Assembly: GCA_030453055.1 (NCBI GenBank)
Contig: JAKDLC010000034.1
Coordinates: 1 to 12,019, forward strand
Direction of reading: 5' to 3'
Length of the DNA: 12,019 nucleotides
Origin: Nitrosospira sp.
Lineage (GTDB): Bacteria > Pseudomonadota > Gammaproteobacteria > Burkholderiales > Nitrosomonadaceae
Shown here: positions 1-6,563 of the stretch, piece after piece
Layout of the letters: the number at the start of each line of letters is the position of its first letter
Numbering within the stretch: the stretch's first letter is position 1
Position numbers and translations under genes: made by a program
Notes under the pieces: generated by a model
Database searches by the model: none
What the model was told of the DNA's origin: nothing
What the model saw: the letters and a program-made list of their open reading frames with translations, nothing else

Positions 1-279
1 AACGTGCGGCAGGTTGGCGTTGTATGTTTCACGTAATTCCGGACTATTTACCACGGCGTTCAAGTGCGATACCTGACCCCAGGCGCGAGACAGGCGCTCG
101 TTGGCATCCACCATCGGTTGCACGAAATTCCGCCACGTCGGCATGGCGGAATCGCCACGCACGCCGGCAGCGATAGCGCGGTTCTCGGCCAGCAACTGCG
201 TCAGCGCCGGCGTAATGTGTTCGGTTCGGATATCCGCAAAGCGCGGCAGCCCGGAAAAATCAAGCAGAGGATTTGTCAT
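1..279 (-). CDS. prlC: Oligopeptidase A (M3 metallopeptidase), N-terminal part, cut by window edge
   Basis: Reading leftwards from an ATG at 279 gives 93 codons open to the window edge. The N-terminus, including FSGLPRFADIR, TPALTQLLAENR and ERLSRAWGQVSHLNAVVNSP, is the characteristic start of oligopeptidase A, a cytoplasmic zinc endopeptidase of family M3 that degrades short peptides such as cleaved signal peptides. The HExxH zinc site lies in the missing C-terminal part, so catalysis cannot be judged here. The gene starts 55 bases after the pyrC' stop on the same strand and may be the last member of that gene train, although the intergenic gap could hold its own promoter. I see no strong ribosome binding site before the ATG. 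Family recognition is from memory of the conserved N-terminal sequence and is fairly secure. Confidence 0.87.
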   Translation of the reverse strand, partial: MTNPLLDFSGLPRFADIRTEHITPALTQLLAENRAIAAGVRGDSAMPTWRNFVQPMVDANERLSRAWGQVSHLNAVVNSPELRETYNANLPHV

Positions 280-334
280 GTTGGTGATCTCGGATGTCCT
301 GTCTACAGGCGGACACGTATCGCGGATGGCGGGC

Positions 335-1609
335 TTAGCCCTCATGCACGATGTGCCCATTGATCAGGGTGTATTTTACTCTGCCTTGCAGTTCCATACC
401 CAGAAACGGCGTGTTTTTGCCTTGGCTTTTGAGCACTGCCGCTTCCACCTTCCAGTACCGGCCGGGGTCGAAAATGCACAGATCGGCGGCAGCGTCGGGC
501 GATAGGTGGCCGGCGTCCACGCCCAGTATCCGGGCAGGTTCCACGGTAATTCTGGCCAGCGCGGCGGCGGGCGGGATCTTCATTTCAGCCGCCCATTTCA
601 AAGTAAGCGGCAACAGCAACTCAAGACCGGTAGCGCCGGCCTCGGCCTCACCGAATGGCAGCAACTTGGCATCTTCGTCTACGGGTGCGTGGTCAGAGCA
701 TATCGCATCGATCGTGCCATCCAGCAGACCGGTACGTAGCGCATGCCGATCGCTCAATCCTCGCAACGGGGGAACGAGATGACAATTGGAATCGAAAAAC
801 CCGATGTCCATTTCGGATAGATGCAGGTGATTGGCCGCCACGTCGCAGGTAATGGGCAGACCTTGTCGCCGCGCCGCCCGCACCATGGCCACCCCTTCCG
901 CGCTGGAAATCCGGCACAGGTGTATCCTGGCGCCAGTCTCCCTGGCCAGCAGAATAATATTTGACAGGGCTACCGTTTCCGCGCATACGGACACCGCCGG
1001 CAGGCCCAGTCGCGTCGCCACTTCACCGTCATGGGCCACGCCGCCGTCGGCGAGACTCGCATCCTGCGGACGCAGCCATACGCCAAAGCTGAAGGTTGAA
1101 GCGTATTGCATTGCATGCATCATCACTCGTGCGCTGGTGAACGGCATGTCGGACTGCCCGAATGCGATGCAGCCCGCATCGCGTAATTCAGCCATTTCCG
1201 TCAGCCGTTCGCCTTTCAAACCTTGAGTAAGCGCACCGATGGGATAGACGTGAGCCTGGTGGAGGCTTCTGGCGCGGTGCTTCAGCATTTCCACCAGTCC
1301 CGGTTCGTCCAGTGGCGGATCGGTATCCGGAGAGCATGCCAGACTGGTGACACCGCCCGCCACCGCCGCCTCCATTTCGGATTCCAGCGTAGCCTTATAC
1401 TCAAGCCCCGGTTCGCGCAAGCGCGCCGACAAATCCACCAGACCGGGGCACACCACCAGATCCTTCGCGTTTATTTCACGATTGGCTTGAAAACCGTCCG
1501 GCCCGGCGCCGATGGCAACGATTTTGCCGGCGGCGATGAATACGTCCATAAGGGCGTCGATCCCGTTTTTCGGGTCCATTACGCGACCGTTCCTGATAAC
1601 GAGCCTCAT
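335..1609 (-). CDS. pyrX: Inactive dihydroorotase homologue (PyrC'/PyrX), ATCase partner
   Basis: The 424-residue product has the amidohydrolase fold signature of type I dihydroorotases (PGLVDLSARLREPG at 55-68, DAICSDHAP at 301-309). Its metal site is destroyed: the usual HxH after PGL(V/I)D is S61 and R63, the HCED-type histidine is gone (VCAET near 209-212), and the histidine before the conserved serine in the HxxHxS region is R233. Only D306 of the catalytic set remains. This matches the non-catalytic PyrC' of Pseudomonas and relatives, which is needed as a structural partner for assembly of the dodecameric class A aspartate carbamoyltransferase. It follows pyrB after 7 bases, as expected for a partner made in fixed ratio. 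An active dihydroorotase should be encoded elsewhere. The ATG at 1609 has an AGGGAT sequence directly before it. Confidence 0.92.
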   Translation of the reverse strand: MRLVIRNGRVMDPKNGIDALMDVFIAAGKIVAIGAGPDGFQANREINAKDLVVCPGLVDLSARLREPGLEYKATLESEMEAAVAGGVTSLACSPDTDPPLDEPGLVEMLKHRARSLHQAHVYPIGALTQGLKGERLTEMAELRDAGCIAFGQSDMPFTSARVMMHAMQYASTFSFGVWLRPQDASLADGGVAHDGEVATRLGLPAVSVCAETVALSNIILLARETGARIHLCRISSAEGVAMVRAARRQGLPITCDVAANHLHLSEMDIGFFDSNCHLVPPLRGLSDRHALRTGLLDGTIDAICSDHAPVDEDAKLLPFGEAEAGATGLELLLPLTLKWAAEMKIPPAAALARITVEPARILGVDAGHLSPDAAADLCIFDPGRYWKVEAAVLKSQGKNTPFLGMELQGRVKYTLINGHIVHEG

Positions 1610-1616
1610 ATCCCTG

Positions 1617-2567
1617 TCAATTTCCCGCCAGAATCGACATGACCGCCATTCGTACCGCGATGCCGAATGTGACCTGCGACAGAATCACCGAATGTTTACC
1701 GTCGGCGACGGCGGAATCAATTTCGACGCCACGATTCATCGGGCCGGGATGCAACACAATGGCGTCGCGTTTCGCCAGCGCCAATTTTTCCTGTGTCAGC
1801 CCATAATACTTGAAATATTCTTCCGTACTGGGGAGTCGCGCGCTCAACATGCGCTCATTTTGCAAACGCAGCATCAGTAGCACATCCACATCTTTCAGTC
1901 CTCGCTCCATCTCGTGATAAACATGCACGCCAAGACGCTCGACCTTGGCGGGCAGCAGGGTTCGCGGTGCGATCACCCGCACTTCCGGCGTCCCCAGGGT
2001 GGTAAGTGCATGAATCTGCGAGCGCGCCACCCGCGAGTGCAGGATATCACCGACTATGGCTACGCGCAGATTATGAAAATCGCGCTTGTAATGGCGGATG
2101 GTGAACATATCGAGCAGCCCCTGGGTGGGGTGCGCATGTCGACCGTCCCCGGCGTTGATAACGTGAATTTCAGGCCGCACATGGCGCGCTATCAAATGCG
2201 CCGCCCCGCTTTGCGAATGTCGCACGACGAACATGTCGGCATGCATCGCGGAGAGATTATTCACCGTATCCAGCAGTGTCTCCCCTTTGGATTGTGAGGA
2301 AACCGCAATGTTGAGATTGACTACATCCGCCGACAGGCGCTTTGCCGCGATTTCGAACGTGGTGCGGGTGCGGGTACTGGGCTCGAAGAATAAATTGAAT
2401 ACGGATTTGCCGCGTAGCAAGGGGACTTTCTTTACGTCGCGCTCGGTAACCCCGACAAAGGATTCAGCGGTATCGAGTATATGCAGCAGAATGGGGGCCG
2501 GTAGCCCCTCGGTGGTGAGAAGATGTTGCAATTCGCCGTTCTTATTCAGCTGCGGGTTGTTATTCAT
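1617..2567 (-). CDS. pyrB: Aspartate carbamoyltransferase catalytic chain
   Basis: The 316-residue protein condenses carbamoyl phosphate with aspartate to carbamoyl aspartate, the committed step of pyrimidine synthesis in the cytoplasm. Visible signatures are the carbamoyl phosphate loop STRTR at 64-68, SKGET with the active-site lysine at 94, RHSQSGAAH near 116, HPTQGLLD from 146, and [11 protein letters not shown] near the C-terminus. The length is usual for class A enzymes, which carry a short N-terminal extension and pair with a PyrC-type protein rather than PyrI; no pyrI gene is present here. The ATG at 2567 has only a weak ribosome binding site (GGGAC close to the start). A short upstream ORF ends across this ATG, so translation may depend partly on coupling. 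The gene lies 107 bases after pyrR and 7 bases before pyrC'. Confidence 0.96.
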   Translation of the reverse strand: MNNNPQLNKNGELQHLLTTEGLPAPILLHILDTAESFVGVTERDVKKVPLLRGKSVFNLFFEPSTRTRTTFEIAAKRLSADVVNLNIAVSSQSKGETLLDTVNNLSAMHADMFVVRHSQSGAAHLIARHVRPEIHVINAGDGRHAHPTQGLLDMFTIRHYKRDFHNLRVAIVGDILHSRVARSQIHALTTLGTPEVRVIAPRTLLPAKVERLGVHVYHEMERGLKDVDVLLMLRLQNERMLSARLPSTEEYFKYYGLTQEKLALAKRDAIVLHPGPMNRGVEIDSAVADGKHSVILSQVTFGIAVRMAVMSILAGN

Positions 2568-2650
2568 TGTCCCGAAGAATTTTTGTTATCCTGAATCCGG
2601 TAGTTGGGCGGGGTAAAGGTCAGATGATGCAGAAAGTCCTGATAGATCAT
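2564..2650 (-). CDS. Candidate 28-codon leader ORF coupled to pyrB
   Basis: An ATG at 2650 opens 28 codons (begins [12 protein letters not shown], ends NSSGQ) whose TGA stop at 2566-2564 overlaps the pyrB ATG as ATGA. The frame is the same as that of pyrR and stays open from directly after the pyrR TGA stop. The second half is encoded by the pyrB-side arm of the inverted repeat. There is no good ribosome binding site before the ATG. An open frame of this length has a fair chance of occurring at random, so this is a candidate leader peptide only; leader peptides do control pyrBI in enteric bacteria, but no homology to PyrL is seen. Confidence 0.3.
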   Translation of the reverse strand: MIYQDFLHHLTFTPPNYRIQDNKNSSGQ

Positions 2651-2692
2651 AACGCTAAATTGAAAAATGGGCGGTCAACCGCCGGATTTAGG
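2590..2692. repeat. Dispersed inverted repeat, long copy, in the pyrR-pyrB gap
   Basis: The left arm (2590-2612) begins CCTGAATCCGGTAGTTGGGC and the right arm (2671-2692) ends ACCGCCGGATTTAGG. The arms are imperfect reverse complements, separated by 58 bases. The left arm matches the copies at 5935 and 8031 almost base for base. The right arm runs into the 3' end of pyrR and supplies its last five codons and TGA stop. In the transcript the two arms could pair and bring the pyrR end next to the pyrB start. Confidence 0.7.
2662..2683 (-). terminator. Terminator-like hairpin at the pyrR stop codon
   Basis: Read on the minus strand, GGCGGTTGACCGCC forms a five-base-pair GC stem with a TTGA loop that contains the pyrR TGA stop, followed by CATTTTTC. 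The stem is short for an efficient intrinsic terminator. The same bases form one arm of the longer inverted repeat at 2590-2692, so the short hairpin and the long-range pairing exclude each other. An attenuation role before pyrB is an inference. Confidence 0.35.
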
Positions 2693-3181
2693 ATTATATA
2701 GGCTGAGACTCAATTTTGCGTCTATGCCTTTTTCCAGCGCCAACATTTTATCCGATGGCAGCTTGAGCGTCGCGCCAACATATTGGGCGGCGATAGGAAG
2801 TTCCCTGTCACCCCGGTCCACCAGCGCGGCGAGGCGGATGCTTGCCGGCCGCCCGTAGTCGAACAGTTCGTTGATGGCGGCGCGAATGGTGCGGCCGGTG
2901 TAGAGCACATCGTCCACCAGGATTATGTGGCTGCCTTCCACCTCGAACGGGATGCCGGAAGGCTTGACCTGGGGATGCAGACCGATTTGGCCAAAATCGT
3001 CGCGATAGAACGAAACGTCCAGAGTGCCCATGGGAAGCGCAAGTTCCAAGTCGTGGTGCAGCCGTTCCGCCAGCCATACGCCCCCGGTGTAAATTCCCAC
3101 CAGTGCGGTATTGGCGGCAACATCGGATCGTATCCTTCCGGTCAGACTGGCGAGCAGTTGTTCCGCGTCAGGCAGTTGCAT
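2675..3181 (-). CDS. pyrR: PyrR: pyrimidine regulator / uracil phosphoribosyltransferase
   Basis: With the ATG at 3181 the product has 168 residues. It carries the type I phosphoribosyltransferase PRPP-binding motif IILVDDVLYTGRTIRAA at about 86-102, the VGIYTGGVWLAERL segment near 28, and SFYRDDFG near 57, all typical of PyrR. PyrR proteins make UMP from uracil and PRPP; in Gram-positive bacteria they also bind pyr leader RNA to cause attenuation. I do not see the Gram-positive RNA-binding consensus here. A TTG four codons upstream (3193) is in frame but lacks a ribosome binding site, while a GAG precedes the ATG, so the ATG is preferred. The start overlaps the ruvX 3' end by 14 bases, which suggests coupling. 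The last codons and stop lie inside a dispersed repeat arm, so the extreme C-terminus may vary between strains. Confidence 0.92.
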   Translation of the reverse strand: MQLPDAEQLLASLTGRIRSDVAANTALVGIYTGGVWLAERLHHDLELALPMGTLDVSFYRDDFGQIGLHPQVKPSGIPFEVEGSHIILVDDVLYTGRTIRAAINELFDYGRPASIRLAALVDRGDRELPIAAQYVGATLKLPSDKMLALEKGIDAKLSLSLYNPKSGG

Positions 3182-3602
3182 CTCGTTTATCAAAATAAGA
3201 TTGTAATATCATTTGCGCGGCCACTTGATCCAGCACAAGCTTCTGCTTTCTTCGGTTGACGCACGCTTCTCGTAGCGCCGCATCAGCGCTAACCGAAGTG
3301 TAGCGTTCATCCACCAGTACGGTTTCAATGCCGAAACGGCCCTCGAGACGCCGTGCGAAACGCCGGCTCAGACGGGTCAGCTCGTGCTCGCCGCCATCGG
3401 CATGCGTGGGCAGGCCCACCACCAGTAGAATTGGCCGCCACTCGACTATCAGGCTGCCAATACTGTCGAAACGCCTCGCCGTGTTTTCTTCGCTAACCGT
3501 GGCAAGGGGGTGCGCCAAACCCAGTTCCAGATTACCCACCGCCACACCGATATGTTTCTCGCCAAAATCGAAAGCCAGAATCGCCCCTGCACGATCTTGC
3601 AT
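3168..3602 (-). CDS. ruvX: RuvX/YqgF family Holliday-junction-resolvase-like nuclease
   Basis: The 144-residue protein has the RNase H-like fold signatures of YqgF/RuvX: AFDFGEKHIGVAVGN with acidic D12, LVVGLPTHADGGEH near 60-73, VDERYTSVSA at 98-107 with E100, and LDQVAAQMILQSYF with D125. The presumed catalytic acids are all present. The Escherichia coli protein acts in processing of the 16S rRNA 5' end, and members are called putative Holliday junction resolvases; the actual role in this organism is not shown by sequence. The length is usual. It starts at an ATG 11 bases after the algH stop with a GCGAGA sequence before it, and its 3' end overlaps pyrR, so algH, ruvX and pyrR are probably co-transcribed. 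Pairing of algH/yqgE with ruvX/yqgF is common in proteobacteria. Confidence 0.94.
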   Translation of the reverse strand: MQDRAGAILAFDFGEKHIGVAVGNLELGLAHPLATVSEENTARRFDSIGSLIVEWRPILLVVGLPTHADGGEHELTRLSRRFARRLEGRFGIETVLVDERYTSVSADAALREACVNRRKQKLVLDQVAAQMILQSYFDKRDATA

Positions 3603-3613
3603 TCTCGCTATTC

Positions 3614-4174
3614 TCAGGAATGTCCGATCTCATCCGACAGCGTTGAAAAATCGACACCCAGTGAGTGCATGGCCGCCGTCAACCGCTCCTCGGACGGAAG
3701 TTCGAATAGAATGCGGGGTGATGCGGGCACGGTAAGCCAGGCATTCTGAGACAATTCATGCTCTATTTGACCCGGCGCCCATCCCGAATAACCGAGCGCG
3801 ACCAGTAAATGTTTGGGACTTTCCCCGCTCGCTATTGCTCGCAAAATATCGAGCGAAGTAGTGAGCCCCACTTCATGATTCACTATCATGGTAGATTGCC
3901 AGTCACCCACGGGTTGATGCAGCACGAAACCGCGATCCAGTTGTACCGGTCCACCAAACATAACCGGCAGCCCTCCAAGAATCTGCTCATCGAAAGAAAT
4001 GCCCAACTGATCGAACAGATCTTTCAGCGTGAGGTCAATGGGCCGGTTAACCACCAGGCCTAACGCGCCCTGCTCGCTATGCTCACAGATATAGGTGAGC
4101 GTCTTGGAGAAGAACGGATCCGCCATGGCAGGCATGGCGATCAGAAAATGGTTAGTCAAATCTACCGTTTGCAT
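3614..4174 (-). CDS. algH: AlgH/YqgE family protein (UPF0301)
   Basis: The 186-residue product shows the family landmarks: N-terminal [35 protein letters not shown] near 37-46, [16 protein letters not shown] near 71-86, and [15 protein letters not shown] near 127-141. It is a soluble cytoplasmic protein of the DUF179/UPF0301 family. AlgH was named for an effect on alginate production in Pseudomonas, but the biochemical activity is not established, so the name should not be read as a function. It is the first gene of the minus-strand train algH-ruvX-pyrR-pyrB-pyrC'. The next gene upstream is divergent, so the 197-base gap at 4175-4371 should hold the promoter; I see no strongly matching pair of boxes on the minus strand. 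No clear ribosome binding site precedes the ATG at 4174. Confidence 0.93.
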   Translation of the reverse strand: MQTVDLTNHFLIAMPAMADPFFSKTLTYICEHSEQGALGLVVNRPIDLTLKDLFDQLGISFDEQILGGLPVMFGGPVQLDRGFVLHQPVGDWQSTMIVNHEVGLTTSLDILRAIASGESPKHLLVALGYSGWAPGQIEHELSQNAWLTVPASPRILFELPSEERLTAAMHSLGVDFSTLSDEIGHS

Positions 4175-4323
4175 GAATGGGTTGAGTGCGTACTCGCTAT
4201 TGAATATCCATGGAAGTAAGGATTTGACCGCAAGAATCCCTTAACCATCAAACCGCTTGGCCACCATTGTAGAACGAATCCGTTTCCAGTAGTGTGCTTT
4301 GACCCCCAATTGCCGGATACGGG

Positions 4324-4329
4324 TTGACA
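4324..4329 (+). promoter_or_regulatory. Possible -35 box upstream of the small membrane protein
   Basis: A perfect TTGACA lies 48 bases before the chosen TTG start. Seventeen bases downstream the sequence is GATTGC, a poor -10, so the promoter is only suggested. The same TTG could be misread as the start codon of a longer protein, but no ribosome binding site precedes it. Confidence 0.25.
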
Positions 4330-4371
4330 CACATAGGGGATTTTACGATTGCCGCGGCGGAGGTTATCCTA

Positions 4372-4833
4372 TTGTCACTGAACCGGAGTGCGGCGATCGC
4401 CGCTGGAATTATCGCTGGAATAATTGCGACGGCGGTGCAGATCGCCTTGTGGTGGGGCTTTCTGGACGCTCTGCCGTGGATATTATATAGAGACGCGCGC
4501 TTGACGGCGGCAGTTGTGATGGGACGGGAGGTTCTGCCGCCACCGGCGACTTTTGACTGGCACGTGATGACAGTTGCCACGTGCATTCATTTTGTAATTT
4601 CTGTTACCTATAGCCTGATTCTGGCGTGTTTTATTTCCCGCCTTGGGATGATGCCTTCCGTACTCGCGGGCGGGCTTTACGGGTTAATCCTGTATGGAGT
4701 CAATATGTATGGCGTAACGCTCGTTTTCCCTTGGTTCTCCGAAGTTCGAGACTGGATCACGATCCTTACGCATGTCGTGTTTGGAATTTCAATGGCCGCC
4801 TCCTACAAGCTATTGGCCAGGCATGCGCCTTGA
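4372..4833 (+). CDS. Small integral membrane protein, about four helices, function unknown
   Basis: The start is taken as TTG at 4372 because GGAGG at 4359-4363 stands eight bases before it; this gives 153 residues with a membrane helix almost at the N-terminus. Hydrophobic stretches fall near 7-28, 72-92, 97-116 and 130-147. Between the first two lies a conserved-looking segment with FLDALPWILYRDARL and VLPPPATFDW. Similar small membrane proteins occur in betaproteobacteria and are sometimes loosely annotated as sodium:proline symporters, but this protein is far too short for that transporter family and I give it no function. It is the only plus-strand gene in the window, divergent from algH and convergent with the His-heptad gene. 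An in-frame TTG at 4324 would add 16 residues but looks like a -35 box instead. Confidence 0.8.
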   Translation: MSLNRSAAIAAGIIAGIIATAVQIALWWGFLDALPWILYRDARLTAAVVMGREVLPPPATFDWHVMTVATCIHFVISVTYSLILACFISRLGMMPSVLAGGLYGLILYGVNMYGVTLVFPWFSEVRDWITILTHVVFGISMAASYKLLARHAP

Positions 4834-4857
4834 ACGGCGAAGCAGGTTACCCGCCAC

Positions 4858-4882
4858 TGCCGGCGCATCGTGGTTGCCGGCA
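4858..4882 (+). other. Hairpin in the convergent gap
   Basis: TGCCGGC and GCCGGCA form a perfect seven-base stem with an 11-base loop, 24 bases after the stop of the small membrane protein gene. No T run follows, so it is not a standard intrinsic terminator. It may still slow polymerase or protect the transcript end. Confidence 0.3.
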
Positions 4883-4956
4883 TCGCTAAAGATGCGGGCG
4901 ATGGACAGTTACGAAGACAGGGACAAATCCTGCCTTTGCGGCGCGGGCCAGCGGAG

Positions 4957-5205
4957 TTATTTTTTCTGATCTTTCTCGGCGTGCTCTCTTGCCTTCTTGG
5001 CATGGGTTTCATCTTCCTCGGCATGCTCTCTTGCTTTCTTGGCATGGGCTTCATCTTTATCGGCGTGCGCCTTTGCATCCTCAGCACCGTGGGTTTTTGA
5101 TGAGTGGGTACCGTGCTCACCGTGACCCGAATGTTTTTCGGCCATGACATTGAAGCTGAAGGTAGTTGCGAAAGCCATTGCCAGGACAGGTAAAAATTTT
5201 CTCAT
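4957..5205 (-). CDS. Exported His-heptad protein, SmbP-like candidate metal binder
   Basis: The ATG at 5205 follows a GGAG ribosome binding site with a six-base spacer; a TTG at 5217 would place that site inside the gene, so 82 residues are chosen. Residues 1-22 form a signal peptide (MRKFLPVLAMAF, then cleavage after NVMA). The mature part of about 60 residues is almost only Lys, Glu, Asp, Ala and His. It ends in five successive heptads starting with HA: HADKDEA, HAKKARE, HAEEDET, HAKKARE, HAEKDQK. In a helix this puts a histidine stripe on one face. SmbP, a periplasmic copper-binding protein of Nitrosomonas europaea, is likewise short, His-rich and made of seven-residue repeats forming helices. 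The likeness is in architecture rather than aligned sequence. A role in periplasmic metal binding is inferred. Neighbours give no further hint. Confidence 0.78.
   Translation of the reverse strand: MRKFLPVLAMAFATTFSFNVMAEKHSGHGEHGTHSSKTHGAEDAKAHADKDEAHAKKAREHAEEDETHAKKAREHAEKDQKK
4969..5076. repeat. 42-bp tandem repeat inside the His-heptad gene
   Basis: Two full 42-base units (4969-5010 and 5011-5052) differ at a few positions, and a partial third unit runs to 5076. Each unit encodes two heptads (14 residues), so unit gain or loss keeps the reading frame and would change the number of histidine heptads. Confidence 0.85.
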
Positions 5206-5461
5206 TTTCTTCTCCAAAGTGTCAGCGGGATATTAATCGGTTAATAAACGAAGTTTCTCTGCGTATCCACCCCTGCGTTTCCTTTCAGTCATGCCAATAA
5301 CGTAGAACGCACCTTATGACTAACGGTTGACGTACCGCCATTTACCCATATGGACGAAGGAAGGCTGCTATCCATATCGTATTTGATCCCTTCGGTGCGG
5401 AATTGTCCAGTAGCCTACCGGACTTTGGACCATACTCCAAAATTGCATTATAAGTAAATTC

Positions 5462-5911
5462 TCAGCTTGCGTAACGTAAAAGATTGGAGACAAGAGTATG
5501 AAATTGTTTTTTGGGGTCTGGTTCTTTGCCGGGGTTCAGTTCCGCCGCAGCGCATTTATCGTCCGTCACCCCGGTGCGGCAGAATTGATAATAGTTATCC
5601 CAATCCCTATTATAGGCCGGCAGCTTCTCCTGACGTACATTAGGCTTGAAGTCGTCGATAATTTCCTGCATCACGGGCAATCTGGCGCAGAGGTATGTGT
5701 CTATGCTTTTAGGCCAATTAGTCGGTTCCGGGTACAGACCAGAGAGCGTGGAGAGGATCGCTGAACGAAAATCATCGGCGGCGGCGGCAAGGCGTTTGCG
5801 GTGAAACAGCTCGTAAATCCCGGCGAAAACGATTGCCGCGGCAAGCAATACCAGAGGCCACATGGGGACCCGGTTAAAGTACTCGGCTATTTGGTCGGTA
5901 TATTCGTTCAT
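5462..5911 (-). CDS. Single-pass membrane protein of unknown function
   Basis: The 149-residue product has a short N-terminal segment, one hydrophobic helix at about 17-34, a basic stop sequence HRKR at 37-40, and a soluble domain of about 110 residues, probably cytoplasmic by the positive-inside rule. The soluble part contains FRSAILSTLSGLYPEPTNWP at 49-67, three cysteines (75, 111, 120) and a C-terminal PDPKKQFHTLVSNLL segment. I have a general memory of proteobacterial hypothetical proteins with the same FR..IL..LSGLYP.P.NWP pattern, but no function is known to me. The ATG at 5911 has GGGAAG five bases before it. It lies 102 bases downstream of the pilin gene on the same strand, with one repeat arm in the gap. 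A TATAAT on the minus strand just past its stop (5447-5452) may serve the next gene, but no good -35 box accompanies it. Confidence 0.75.
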   Translation of the reverse strand: MNEYTDQIAEYFNRVPMWPLVLLAAAIVFAGIYELFHRKRLAAAADDFRSAILSTLSGLYPEPTNWPKSIDTYLCARLPVMQEIIDDFKPNVRQEKLPAYNRDWDNYYQFCRTGVTDDKCAAAELNPGKEPDPKKQFHTLVSNLLRYAS

Positions 5912-5934
5912 ATATTCTTCCCGATTCTTATCAT

Positions 5935-5956
5935 CCTAATCCGGTAGTTGGACGGG
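5935..5956. repeat. Solitary arm of the dispersed repeat
   Basis: CCTAATCCGGTAGTTGGACG followed by GG matches the left arms at 2590 and 8031. No reverse-complement partner is visible in the following 100 bases, so this is a half copy. It sits 24 bases upstream of the start of the single-pass membrane protein gene. Confidence 0.65.
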
Positions 5957-6013
5957 AGGTACGGACGGACATGTTCCTTTTTTTCTTTTGAGGCGTCAAC
6001 ACCCCCTCCCCTA

Positions 6014-6502
6014 CTATTTGCAGGCCTGGGGACGATGTTGAGCGAGCACGGTACCCGCCATGAGACCAGGCACACCCGTGGCTGGATCGACATTGTCGTT
6101 GCAAACCCACTTCACGCCATCTTTTGTCGCGACTACCAGAGTCCTGCCAGCCCCGTCCTTCAGAAGAGCGGCGCTAACCCCGGCATTCTTGAACGTTGCG
6201 GTTACCTGAAAACCGGAAGCCAGGGATAAGGGTGTGAGGCTGGCGACATATTTTCCAGCCTGGGTAGTTGCCAAAGCATCAAACTCCGGGTTCGTCGGCC
6301 ATCTCCCCATATCGGCATGAAACTCGGCAATGGGAGATTTTACCGCGTCCAGAAGACCGATGGCTTCAATTACCTGTTCGCGGGCCACGAAGTCCTCGTA
6401 CGCCTGATATGCCGGCGGGATGGCGATTGTCGCCAGGATGCCGATAATCGCGAGCATCATCATCGTTTCGATCAAAGTCAATCCCTTTTGATCCTGCCCC
6501 AT
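6014..6502 (-). CDS. Type IV pilin-like prepilin (orphan)
   Basis: The 162-residue protein begins with a short prepilin leader MGQDQKG, cut before L8, then the hydrophobic N-terminal helix LTLIETMMMLAIIGILATIA. The glutamate at mature position 5 (E12), needed for assembly, is present; the usual phenylalanine at position 1 is leucine. The segment IPPAYQAY has an extra proline compared with the common IPAYQDY. Two cysteines, C134 and C161, would close a 26-residue disulfide loop of the PilA type. Together these indicate a pilin substrate of a type IV pilus processed by PilD at the inner membrane. No other pil genes lie nearby, so assembly must use machinery encoded elsewhere. AAAGGAG stands ten bases before the ATG at 6502. 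A minor pilin or pseudopilin role is possible. Confidence 0.88.
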   Translation of the reverse strand: MGQDQKGLTLIETMMMLAIIGILATIAIPPAYQAYEDFVAREQVIEAIGLLDAVKSPIAEFHADMGRWPTNPEFDALATTQAGKYVASLTPLSLASGFQVTATFKNAGVSAALLKDGAGRTLVVATKDGVKWVCNDNVDPATGVPGLMAGTVLAQHRPQACK

Positions 6503-6563
6503 CTCGATAAAACTCCTTTCCGTTGGAACTCTTACTATCCGATACTCATCACCAGTAGCACGG

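Noticed and set aside
2568..2674. Gram-positive type PyrR-binding RNA loop
   Set aside because: The conserved binding-loop consensus is not found in the gap; only the repeat and generic hairpins are present.
5405..5423. Imperfect palindrome GTCCAGTAG/CTACCGGAC resembling a fourth repeat copy
   Set aside because: It shares only a few bases with the AATCCGGTAGTTGG core and lacks the flanking match, so it is more likely chance.
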